A stretch of 64,000 nt of DNA, taken from positions 4,098,618 to 4,162,617 of the forward strand of contig NC_052032.1 in assembly GCF_015832195.1 (NCBI RefSeq), given 5' to 3'. Below the pieces are notes generated by a model. It was not told the origin of the DNA. It saw only the letters and a program-made list of their open reading frames with translations, and did not search any database. Below are positions 1-11,272 of the stretch, piece after piece. The translations under genes and the position numbers were made by a program. The DNA is from Motacilla alba alba (taxonomy: Eukaryota > Chordata > Aves > Passeriformes > Motacillidae). Within the stretch, counting starts at the first letter, position 1. Each line of letters starts with the position of its first letter.

Positions 1-3000
1 GAGTGTGCTGGCTGAGCCAGTGGTGTTCAAACACAAGTGTATTTTGTCAAGTACATTGCTTCAAGGCCCTGAGTCAAAACAGGAGTTATTTATGCACACA
101 TAAAATTAATCCTCAAATGATTAGCTTGGGAATGCATGTCCTGCAAGTAATCGCTGGTAGTATTTTAATAATGAGAAGCTAAGTCAGGAGAAATTCTGCT
201 CTTAGTTACTCTGCTAGAGAATGTGGCTGCTAGTAATGAAATAATTCAGTGAGTTATACATTTGCTTTATTTATGGATGTACTCTTTACTTATACATATT
301 TTTATTACTTAATATTTAAAATGCACTAAGGGCATGGAAGATGCAGCAGCAGAACCCTGGTGCTGCTCCAATCCTGTGCCAGGATTCTGTGGAGAAACAG
401 CAGCAGGAGGGCTCAGATTCCTCAAGTTATTGTACCCCCTGCCCTGTGGTCACCTCAGGGATGTCTGGGTGGCAATGATGGTGAAGTTTCAGATCCCACA
501 GGAGCCAGGAAAGGAACAGAACACAGGCCAAAACAAAGCTGCTTGTCTGGGCTGACAGTGACACATCCCTGCTGCAACACTGCCAACCCCAAGCACACAA
601 AAATCGCGGTGTAAAACATCAGAATCATGAAATGTACCAAAAAAAAATAGAACAGCATATGGAAGATTGCTTTTATTTGGCACAACACGCCTTGGTAAAT
701 GTAGGAGCTGCATTTTTAAACCTTTCCCCTTCCTCTTACAGAAGCGAGGAGAGTTAGAATTCTGCTGTTATTTTTGCAAAAGAGACAGCCAAGAAAATCC
801 TTTAATGCTTTGGTTTAAAAAAACCAGGTTATTACCCAACCTGTGGCACAAGAAGAGCTTTCTTCTCACATTTGCACCTTGATGTCCCCAAGTCTGTTTG
901 TACAAGCAAAGGGTTGGCCCAAGTAGATTTCTTTTCTCCTTTTGAGATACAAGGAGGTATAATCTATCTGCAAGAATTGAGAGGAAAGCAGATGATTTCT
1001 CTTTTTCCTTTTTTCATTACCCCAAGAGGTTTACAGTCTGGTCTCTGTGTGAAAATAAATGGGTGAGGCCAATAGTCTGAAAGCACCAGTGAATGATGCA
1101 ATGGTGTGTCTTAAAGCAGTAATATTTCATGGCAAATCATCTTGCTTTAAAACAGAGACAAGATGCTTCTGTTTTTCTCCAAACTACATCTGTTTTCCTT
1201 TTTTTATTTTTTTTTTACCCTTCTCTTCCAGAAACCTGGTTCAAATCCAAGCCATGGCTTGGAGCTGTACTGAGCTCATTCTGGAAAGGGATTTTAGCCT
1301 TGGTAGTGTGAGTTGGGTGGTTGCAGTTCCCTTGCTTGATGGAAAGTCATTTCTGGCAGAGAAGAGCAAGAACTTGGGGTTTTGGATCCCAAACATCCTC
1401 TTAGTGGTAGATTCAGCCTCAAGAGCTGGTGTTTGAAGGCAGAGCTGAGCTCTCTGATGCCCAGGACATCAGGCCTGGCTGCTGTGAGAGGAGCCAAGCA
1501 GTTGGATGGCATGGCATGAAGACACTCCAATATTTTCCAGCTAAGAAGATCCTGAGAACAGTGCCATTTGGGATGGGCAGGGAAACCACAAATATCATAG
1601 CTGGGTTTCCTTCCTTTCCTTCTTCCTCCTTTTTTTTCAAATATGAAATACAAAAGAATTGTTTCAGCAGCTTCTGAAAACACCTATAGGTTTGTTTTTG
1701 TGGTTTTTTTTTAATTTCTCTTCAATAAACCATTTGATTTTGAGATAATTGTTTTGGAAAATTATCAAACTAAAGAATTGGAAGGATAAAAATCAGCAGC
1801 AATGGCATTTTCTTCAGTTTTTTAAATAAATGAATAAACTAAAATATAAATAAATAAAAGTTTTTAGAAAAAGTTGCTTAAATAATTTTTTAGTGGCAGA
1901 GGGGGGGAAAAAAAAAAGGTCAAACTCTTCCAAATTCTGCTGATGGACTCCTTGGTGACTCCTGCAGGTGGATGCATTTTGCTGTGTGGACTCAGAAAGG
2001 TGGCAGTGGGTGCCTTTACTGAGGTTTGCTTTCCTCCAGCTGCAGTTCTCACAGGGGCAAAACCAGGGACAAATCTCCCAGTTTGAGATTTGAGCCCAGC
2101 TGATTGAAGAGCACCACAGGTTTATTTGCCTTTCCCCTGGCAGGGTCAGGTGTTGGCACTGCCCATGGCACAAACCCACCCTGAGCTGCCCAGCAGTGAG
2201 ATCCCGTGGCTGTTCCTAGCTCAGGAGTGGGATTGGGTTGCTCCAAACCCTCTCCTTTATTATTATTATTGCTTTTGGATGGGCAGAGGGAGGTGGGTTA
2301 GGAGTGGGCACTGTGGAGCATAAATCTGTGGCTGCAGCTGGGGAAGGAGGGACAGGCAGGGGGTGACACTCTCTCTTCAGAGAGTTTTTGGCTGTTGGGG
2401 GGATTTAGCCCTGCAGTGAAGTGCAGTTCATGTGCATGTGGATGCAATAATGAGGGAATATGACTGGCGAGCTCCTCACTCAGAAATATTGGTGCTTTTA
2501 TTGTTCTTTTCCTCACCTTCCTGTGAGTTTGCTCCATTGATTGCTCTGTTCCAGGGGTTCTTCACCATCCTGCCCATCCCCAGAAAATTACCACGGCACC
2601 TTTCAGTGCCTCTCTGTGGCTGCTTGCTTGTCATCGTCCAACTTGTGAAGGGAATGAAGAAAACCAACCCAGCCCTGCTCTGCACGAGCTCTGGGGGCTT
2701 TTTTGTCTCCCACTTCACCCAACACTGCTCATTAGCCTGAATTTTTGCAGCGTGTTTGGTAGCCTGGGCAGAGGGCATTGATCTTTCTGCTGCCAGGCAG
2801 TGGAAAAGGGGGAGAAGCAGAGAGGCATGGGCTGGTCCTGCAGTAGTGACTCAGCTGGAACTGCTTGGCAGGGCTGCTTACGAGCTCGGCAGAGGTGATT
2901 GCAAGGCACGTTTTCCAATGAAATTTGCAGGAGGGCTTCCTTTCAGCCTGGGAGACCTGTGGCTGTGCTGATTGTTGTGGGTTTTGGGTCAGAGCTTTTG

Positions 3001-5044
3001 CAAATCTGTCTCATCTCTAAATAGTCCAAAGGGTTTATTTTGCCTCCCTGCTCCAGCCAGAAGGGGTCTGGATATTTGTGTGTGGTTTTATCTCCAGCCC
3101 TGCAGTGGTTTTCAAAGCTGAGAGAATGGTAAACACAAGTGCCTAAAAGGTGTTGGGATTTTTAATGTCCCTCTGGTTAAAAGAGAAAGAAGCAAATGGG
3201 AACAAAAACAGAATAGAAGAAAATGCTCTGTGTACAAGGAAAAGAGAAAATGTAAAGAAAATTGATGTTTAAAATGAAGTGCCCCAAAAGAGTACCTCTG
3301 CAGACAGGAAAGTGTCTGTACCACAAGCCTCTCTTCTTCCTTTCTTTTTGTCTTTACAGAGATGTTTCATTTGTAGCTGATGGACTGATGGTCCATTATC
3401 CTTATTTACACTCAGTCAGGGTCATGCACAATGTTCCCCCATCAAAGGCCCTCAGAACAGCCACAGCAGTACAAAAAGGATGTGGGGGTACAGAAGCTGG
3501 CTTGAGAAGTGGCACTGCCACCGTAACACACCCCCAAAGTGTCTGGAAGGCCTCTTCAGTGGCTCCTTCCTGTGAGCCAGTGCTGCTGCCTCCAACAGCC
3601 ATTGCAGCCCTTAAGATTTAAGGATTTGAACAAGCCTGAGGTCCCCATGCCCTTGAGTAGGGGTGGGAAATGGGCCATCCTCCTCTGGCTCACAGATCCT
3701 GACTTTGTTCACCCCACCCCATGGCTCTGTTTGCTTTTTTCTGCACCAAGCAGGCTCAAAGGCAGTGATTTGGCCAGGATCTCATCCCATCCTTCCCTTC
3801 CTTTGGCTTTATCTGATGAGCCAAGGCTGGGGAGAGGGCCTCCAGCAATGTTGTCTTTTCTCTCTGGTTTAGTGTCTCCTACAAGCACTGCAGAGCTCCT
3901 TTGCCATCAAAAGACTTTTTACCACAGGGAAATCCCTCTGAGACCACTTTGGATGGGGTTAAGTCTCCTCTGCACTGCCAAGAGCACTGCCAAGTGACCA
4001 GATGGCACTGGAGAATCAGGCCACCAAATATTAGTCAAAAAGCCCATCTCCTCCTCCCCTTCAATTCCTTATTTGGCTGCTGGCACAGGGAAGATTCCGT
4101 GTTCCCAGAGCTGGAGGTTTGTCAGCATCCTCCCTGCTCAGCCATCCACCCACATCCACCCCCACCCCAACAAGCTGCTCACACTGCAGATGTGATGTGT
4201 GTGACTCCAGCCACGGAGTCCCCATTGCTGAGGGATTGGTATGCAAGCAGGGTTATACGTTTGTGGAGCTTTTATTTCCCCCCCTTTTCTTTAGCACACC
4301 TTGTATTTAATTTGGCAGAAAGCTCTGTTGAAGCTGCTTTACCTTTCCTACATTATTATTCAATTGTATTTCCCCTGATGAAAAGCCTGGCAGTCTGCTG
4401 CTCGGTGACAGATGTGCTAGCTTTGGTTGAATCACCACCACTAGGCTTATTATGGGTTTTACTAATGTTTGCTGTTTTACACTGTAACAGGTAGGGTGAT
4501 TCACTCAGTCAAGGCAAACACACAGACACACATATGCACACACAATTTAGAGACGCCCACGCACACACAGAGAGGTGAATCAGCCTAAAATGATCCTTCC
4601 TTTTTGCATCTCTTTGACAAAATGTTCCTGAATCCCCTGCCTGTGTGTTGGTTCCTTGCTGAGCAGCCACCCGCCAGGAGTTATCACTGCCCGGAGGGGC
4701 TGGGCTGCAGGGGCTCTGAGTTTTAGTTACCAGCACAAAAATTATCCTGACTAATCACAGGCAGCTGTGACTGGTGGGTAGGTCACCTGTGTGGAAGATT
4801 AATGGAATGCTTCCTCAGTTAATACAGGTTGCAGGAATTCATATTATTCAATCCAGAAGTCCTGAGGCTGGTTTTAGCAAAGGGCTTATCCAGCAGTCCC
4901 AGTGCCTGGCATGGGCAGCAGGGATTTGTGGCTGCTGAGGTTAATTGTGTGGGGTTAGAGGGGTGTGAGCCTGAGCCTGTTTGAACAGAGCAGATCCCTG
5001 TCCCTTGCAGTGTAAAGCCCAAAGTCTCTGCATATGTCAGTGTG
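1..5044. other. Unique non-coding DNA, no gene seen
   Basis: No frame shows a recognisable protein, and the open frames are short and overlap on both strands. The first 330 bases are AT-rich with several TAAT and ATTA words. A pyrimidine tract ending in AG lies near 3330-3359 and looks like a splice acceptor, but the open frame after it matches nothing I know. Short A or T runs occur near 1200, 1700 and 1905. I see no CR1 tail, LTR or RNA gene in this stretch. Confidence 0.6.
4519..4577. repeat. AC-rich low-complexity patch
   Basis: This is an interrupted run of CACACA and CAGACACA words, with CACGCACACACAG towards its right end. It looks like a decayed dinucleotide microsatellite. No function is implied. 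Confidence 0.6.
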
Positions 5045-5622
5045 TTAGCAGCCCAGAAATGCCCCCTGCCCTGGGCTGAGCCCAGCATAGGCAGCAGGGC
5101 AGGGGGGATTGTGCCCCTGTGCCCTGTGCTCAGGTGAGACCCCAGCTGCAGAGCTGCCCCAGCCCTGGCCCAGCACAGGGAGCAGCTGGAGCTGCTACAG
5201 AGGTCCAGAGGAGGCACCAGGGGGATCAGAGGGATGGAGCAGCTCTGGAATTGCTCAGCCTGGAGAGGAGAAGGCTTAGGGGTGACATACTTGCAGCCTT
5301 CCAGTACCAAAGGGGATCAGCAGGAAAGATGCAGAGAGACTGTTTGCAAGAGTCTGGAGTGCCAGGACAAGGGGGAAAGGCTTCCCACTGCCAGAGGGCA
5401 GGGATGGATGGGATTTTGGGAGGAAATCCTTCCCTGTGAGGGCAGTGAGCCCTGGGACAGGGTGCCCAGAGAAGCTGTGCTGCCCCTGGATCCCTGGCAG
5501 TGCCCAAGGCCAGGTTGGATGGGGCTCGGAGCAGCCTGAGACAGTGGAAGGTGTCCCTGCCCATGGCATGGGGTGGAATGAGATGAGTTCTGAAGTTCTT
5601 CCAACCCATCCCATTCTGTGAT
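5045..5622 (+). mobile_element. CR1 LINE 3' end, 5'-truncated
   Basis: The stretch matches the 3' portion of avian CR1 non-LTR retrotransposons in order. It begins with a 'ctgccctgggctg ... cagcagggcagg' block, then 'gtgagacccc', the 'cagcctggagaggag' block, 'gacaaggggg', 'ggtgcccagagaagctg', 'gtgcccaaggccagg' and 'ggaaggtgtccctgccc'. It ends near 'ttccaacccatcccattctgtgatg', which is a decayed form of the CR1 end. CR1 inserts by target-primed reverse transcription and is usually 5'-truncated, as here. I see no reverse transcriptase reading frame. At about 580 bp it is the longest CR1 copy in the window. Confidence 0.93.
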
Positions 5623-7109
5623 GTGCCAAGGCCTCTGGGGAAATTGATGCTGCCTGAATACAGAGCCCCAGCATCACTCCAAGCTTTCCAATCCAGCCAC
5701 ATGATGTGTGTGCAGGTTACAGCCCAGTTCAGTGCTCCAGAGAACTGCCTTTTTTATAGTGATTCTCACAACTTGCAATGCCAGGGAGCCTGAAGTGTTT
5801 GCAGATTTCATTCTACACATCCATACACTGAAATCTCCAGTGTTGTCCTGAATTATGTAAATCTCCAGAGGCTGCAAAACTGAGCCAGGAGTCTCCCAAG
5901 AATAGTTTTTCTTGAGGGCCTGCACCCTGCAAACTGCTTTGTCTCTCAGCTTTCAGGGTGGAATTAGCCACGCACTGTGCAGCAATAGAAAAAAAATGTT
6001 TAAACTAGGAAAACTTTGGATTCATATTTAGTGAGATATTAAGGTACAATATGAGGCAGTTTATATACAAACTGCCTGGTCTCTTTAATTAAAACTCACA
6101 GGGACTAGTTGTAAAATAATGAATGTCCCACTCTGCAGTACTGAAACTTTCTCTAATGAATTCTTTGCCTTGTGTGCCTCTGTTCCCACCTGACATCCTG
6201 TATTCATTCACGAGGTGTTCTTCTTAATGAAAACAAGGTCACTCTTTCAGCATTTGATGGCCAAGAAAGGAAAAGGTGACGGAGCTGCAGCCTTACAGAG
6301 TGTGTTATGTTTTTTCCCTCCTTCCATAATTGCAAAAAGCTTCCATTGATGTCAATAGGACTTAAGCTTGAATAGGAAGAGGAGAATAGGTGCCAGATTG
6401 GACACCAGGACAAATTGGAGTTTAGTCCAGATATTCAGTTCCTTACATCGATTTTCCACTTTTGTCTGTCAGTGCCTGATGGGACAATAATCCCAGTTTG
6501 TATGAAGGAAGCATTTGTTCTCCTCTGCTTACAGGCTGATGTCTAATGCTTATTAGGTGGTAATATTGATGTCACATTCACAGACTAAATTTGAGTCCTG
6601 CACCTTGCAGGCAGAAACTTGATAGCAGAAGGTGTGGGCCCTGACACGTACAACAGCCAAAGCAAAAGGAGAGGAAGGAAAGTTTTATAAACTTCTCTCA
6701 CAGGCAGGGAGCTGGGGAAGGAAGGCAAAGTTCTTTTTCATGCTTTTCATGTGGCAGTCATAGAGCCTAAATCCCTGTCCCCCTGTGCCTGAGGGTACAG
6801 CCAGCACTGACTGGAGAAAGAGGGGTATCATTAACCCAGCAGTCTCCTGTCACCTCCTTCCTCAGGGTCATTTCTTCCACCACTTCTTGGTGCAGTCATG
6901 CTTTGAAGCAGCAATGTGCCAATCTTCACACTGTGGGGTTTCCTGATCTCTTGCCTGTCTCTGGCCCCTGTGAAGCTGCTGAGCATCCCCCAGGCTGCTG
7001 CTCTGCTGGCTGCATTCCTTTCCCAGCTCCCCACAGTGTAAAAGGTCATTCTCACCTTCCCCCCACAAGGCACGACCCCCAGAGTGGTTCTCCACTCAAA
7101 CAGGGAAGG
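5623..7109. other. Unique non-coding DNA between two CR1 tails
   Basis: No gene is recognisable. The left part, to about 6150, is AT-rich with the two flanking CR1 copies in the same orientation. The rest is mixed composition with frequent stops in all frames. No LTR, RNA gene or tandem array was seen. Confidence 0.55.
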
Positions 7110-7412
7110 ATGGCACCTGAAAGGAGCCCACAGGAAAGGTGGAGAGGGATGATTTACAAGGGCCTGGAGTGACAGGACAAGGGGGAATGGCTTCAAACTG
7201 AAAGAGGGTGGGTTTAGAGTGGATATTAGGAAAAATATCTTCCCTGTGAGGGTGGGGAGGCTCTCACAGAGAAGCTGTGGCTGCCCCTGGATCCCTGGGA
7301 GTGCCCAAGGCCAGGCTGGATGGGACTGGGATGGTGGGAGGTGGCCCTGGCCATGGCAGGGCGTGGGATGAGATGGGCTTTAGGGCTGTCCCAACCCAAC
7401 CAGTGCATGATG
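7110..7412 (+). mobile_element. CR1 LINE 3' end, 5'-truncated
   Basis: The CR1 blocks 'gagggatgatttacaag', 'gtgacaggacaaggggg', 'tggcttcaaactgaaag', 'tagagtggatattagg', 'tccctgtgagggtgg', 'gtgcccaaggccagg' and 'ccatggcagggcgtggga' appear in the order expected for a plus-strand copy. It ends at 'cccaacccaaccagtgcatgatgg', where the terminal octamers have decayed. It lies about 1.5 kb from the 5045-5622 copy in the same orientation, but it starts further 3' in the element, so it is a separate insertion. Confidence 0.92.
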
Positions 7413-10400
7413 GCAGGGTGAGAGCCCCGTGACTCTTTGTTCCAGACCCCATCTACCAAAGTGTGTGTGAGGCTGTGGCAGAGAGCTCCCACTCTGCAAC
7501 CCCACCTTGTGCCTGCCCCACTGAGCACTTAGGAGCTCAAGTAGAAGGAGTTTCCTGTTTGTGGAGTCAAGGCAAGTTTTTTCCTACTTCCTTGGAAATC
7601 TGTGCTTGGAACTGATTATTTTTTTAGCATAAATCCACAGAGCTCCCTGGTCTGTTTCTAAGAAAAGTAAACATCCCAGCACTCGTGGTAGCTGCAGGAA
7701 GAGCTGGCCTGCACTGTTTTCCCCAGAAACACCCTGGAAAATAACTTTGAGCAGCACGTGATGTTGAAGATTGGAGGGGGAAGAGGGAAATCACAGTCTG
7801 CTCACTGATAGCTGGCAAAAAAGGGGGAAATTAATAAAAAAGTTTCATTACAAATTATTTCTTGACCTCTGTGGGATGAATACAAACACTGGCACCTCTG
7901 GGAAGCCCCAACATGTAGCCTCTGCCCACTGTAACAAATCTGGGAGCTAATCTGTCCAGGAGGTGAGTGTCACTGCCAGAGGGACACATCAGACTTCAGC
8001 TCTCAGTGACATTCACCTTCTGGGGACACTAAGCCAATTTACCTAATTCCAAAGAAATTTCAGTAATAAAAGTAAAGGTGGCAAGCAGAGCAGAGGCTGG
8101 GGAAGGATTAAAGGCATTTGCATTAATAAATAGAGATGTTATCATGGAGAATTAATGTTCTTTGATCTGGATCTTGGCAGCATTAGGAGATGCCAGGTAC
8201 AGTGCCTCATTATTTCTCAGAGGTTATGGGGTCAGCCTGGGACAAGGGGAAGTGATTTATGCAGTAGCTCTGTCAGAGGGATGAGAATATGTATGAAATA
8301 ATCAGACTTGCAGAGACCATTAGTGAAAATCTCCCTGGATCCCAAGGTCTCACATTGCACTGGATTCCCTCTGAGCATCATTCAAGCATTTTCCTCCTCA
8401 GCTGTGTCCCCTCTCTCTCTCTCTCTCTTACCATTTTTATATCTCAAATTAGGAATGTTCCTTCCCATTCCAGACTCTGATGGGCAAATGTCATTTTAAA
8501 TGGGTGGTTAATCCAGAAGAAAAAGCAGGATTCCTTAATTTGAAGATTCTCCCCCTTCTTCTCAGTCCTTAGGAGAGCCTGGTTTGGGAGGTGACATTTG
8601 AATGAAAAGGACAAGTGAAGAGGTGGAATGGTTCAGGTACTAATTAAACCATCAAGGACAAATGAATGTGTGTGTGGACTTCTCCTGTGTGGGAATTGAG
8701 ACTCCTGCAGGTGGACATGGCAGGGAGAGTCAACCTGCCACACCTTGGCTTTTACTGACACAGTAATCCTAACTCCTCACTGAAAACAGCTTTTGGGCAG
8801 GATGAGCAAAATCTACTGATTTCAATTCCTATCTTGCAGGAAAAAAAATAATAAAATATGACTTTTAAAAGCTTGTTTCTCAAAGAAAATGAAACTTACG
8901 TGAAAGCACTGTTTTGCCATGTTCTTCTCCTGATTATTGTTTGAAAGAGTCCCATTTAAAACAAAAAAGGACAGGAAGATGGACTCCTAAAAGCTATTGA
9001 TTTCTTTATTCATTTTCTACAAAGAAACAAGTGAGAAGAAGAGAGATCTCTCTAAATAAATAAATTTACTGAAGGAGAGGCTGAGACTGAGCTCAGATCC
9101 AGAGAAGCCATAGGAAAGAGACGGAAAAAACCTCTTTACAAGGGAGTTCTTGTGTGCCACAGGTTTCCCTGGAGTGCTCAGAGCTAAGGGTGCATTAGAG
9201 AAACACTGCAATAATCTGCAGCTCTGGGCTCCAGAGACACCAGTGAGCCCAGGCCCACCCCAACCCTCCCTCCCCTGCCTTACAGCAAGAACCACGATGG
9301 ATTTCAAGCACCACCATCAGGAATTGAGCATTTCATTCTCATTTATATTCTAAGGGAACTGGACTGCTCCAGCTGCTTTGGAGCATTCTCATCTTGCCTG
9401 CTCTCTCCTCTACAACATGAGACCTGTCAATAACTTTTCCTATGCAGGATCAGGGTAACAGGTAAAGTCAAAATTAAATTGGCGGGTGAGAGAAATGGAC
9501 CAAAGAATCTGGATCAAATCAGATGAAATCCTCTCTTTGCGCCTTACCATATTTTGTTCTATTTTTTCTCTCCACTTCTTACCTACATTTCAGGAGAAAT
9601 GCAATGCTTTTGACCAAAACCACCTGAACTTTTCATTTTTAAAAAATACCCTTTTCTGTGCTTCCATCCCATTCAGTGGCATTTGCCTGTCAAAATGTGT
9701 AATTGAAAAGTTGCTGTCCAGCCTCATAAAAGTTACCATTTCTGTTAGCAACTATATTTGGGGCTCTCTTCAGCCTTATTTATGGACTCCTTGATTTTCC
9801 AAATGGAATGCTGTCAAATTGAGTGGGTTTTTTTTAAGTCAGTGAAGAAAAAATCGTAAGGGAAAATAAGAATGAAGGCTATTATAAAGTTAAAAAGGCA
9901 GAAGCCAAGCACGGGACTGCATAGGAGGCAGGGAAAAATACAGCAGAAGATTTTGTTAAAATATAATGAATGTCCAACTCACTTTGGCTGAGCCATTTTT
10001 TGTGTGGGTGGGTGTGTGGAAGTTGGGATTGCCTCAGTTTGTGCACCCCTCTGGTTCAGAGGAGATAGGAAACACAGCGCCAGAGTGAAGGAAATGACAC
10101 TCTTTGTACCTGTTTTCAGCATAGCTTTGTGCAGGAATGCACAAAGATCAATAAAAATGTGTGTAATGAGCAGCCTCCCTCGCCAGAGGAGAACTGTGTT
10201 ACCCCAAAAAAAGATAAATTGGGTGACTTTTAATCCTCCTGAGGCTGGAGGGGAGGGGGTTTCCTCAGCTGGTTCATCCTCCAGTGTGGGCTGGCTCCAG
10301 GCTGGTTTGCTGGGGGAGGGAGCACAGCCTCCCCTGTGGGGAAACACCACCCTGGCCATTGCTGCTTCTCTGCAGAGCCCTGAGAAGGCAAACAGGCCTA

Positions 10401-11216
10401 CAAAGAACTGCAGGTCTGCTTTCAGACATCCTTCCAGCACCTGGGATCTTCAGGAGTTAAGAACTTCTTTTAACACTCAGGATTTTTTGTCTGCCGTGTT
10501 TATGCATAATGAGCTTGTGCCAAGGACCCAGTCCTGTTTTTCTTACCTCTCTCCCCTCTTTCTTCTCCACTTCTTCCTCCACCCATTATCAGGGACACCT
10601 GGAAACAATAAAGAGTTGTTTGTTTGGTTCCTCCCGCTCCCCCTTATTTTCTGGTCTATTTGATGTTGTGAAAGCGGGGCTGTTAGAGATCCATTAAGCA
10701 GTGTTTGTAGCAGAAGGGAAGAGTTCTCTCTGGTTTGAGGAAGATAAGGCACATAAATCGAACTCCCTCTACATCTAAACATTTCTGTAAATAGCTGAGA
10801 AGGACTACAAACATGGAGCAGCTTTGCCTGTGCGCTGCATGTCCCATCTTGTAACCACTGGAAGCCAGGAGAGCTGAAGAACTGGGATCAGAAGCTTCAG
10901 ACAAGACTGATGAACCATTTTCCAGGCTGGAAACAGGTATTTACAATGAGATAAATAATTTGTTTGCCAAGGTATTGTTTATTCAAGGAGCATCCAGCAT
11001 GTTCACCCAGGCAGTGAGGTCATTCTGCAGTAATGATCCATTCGGGAATTGCCTCCTCTGGGTTTAGGAAAGGCCTGTGAGTACCAACTACCTCAGTCAT
11101 GGGGCTGCAAAAACCACACAGAGACCTGTCTTTGTTCAGTGAGATTCTGCAGTGCAGGGGTAGAGTCTCCAGCTCTAAGCAATCCTCTACTTTGTGTTTT
11201 TATGTGTTCTGCAGCA
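7413..11216. other. Unique non-coding DNA, no gene seen
   Basis: The only simple repeat of note is the CT run at 8411-8428. The open frames near 9979-10663 overlap each other on opposite strands and have no domain I recognise. A TATA-like or promoter-like context was not evident, and there is no CpG-rich segment. Confidence 0.55.
8411..8428. repeat. (CT)9 microsatellite
   Basis: Nine uninterrupted CT units follow a CCC. It is short, and is likely to vary in length between individuals. Confidence 0.85.
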
Positions 11217-11272
11217 AGTAGGAAACCTGTCAGATCCTATGCATAGTAGGAAACCTGTCAGATCCTATGCAT
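11217..11272. repeat. Perfect 28-bp tandem duplication
   Basis: A 28-base unit starting 'agtaggaaacctgtcag' and ending 'atcctatgcat' occurs twice with no mismatch (11217-11244 and 11245-11272). Because the two copies are identical, the duplication is recent. It could also be an assembly or sequencing artefact, or a polymorphic allele. Confidence 0.95.
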
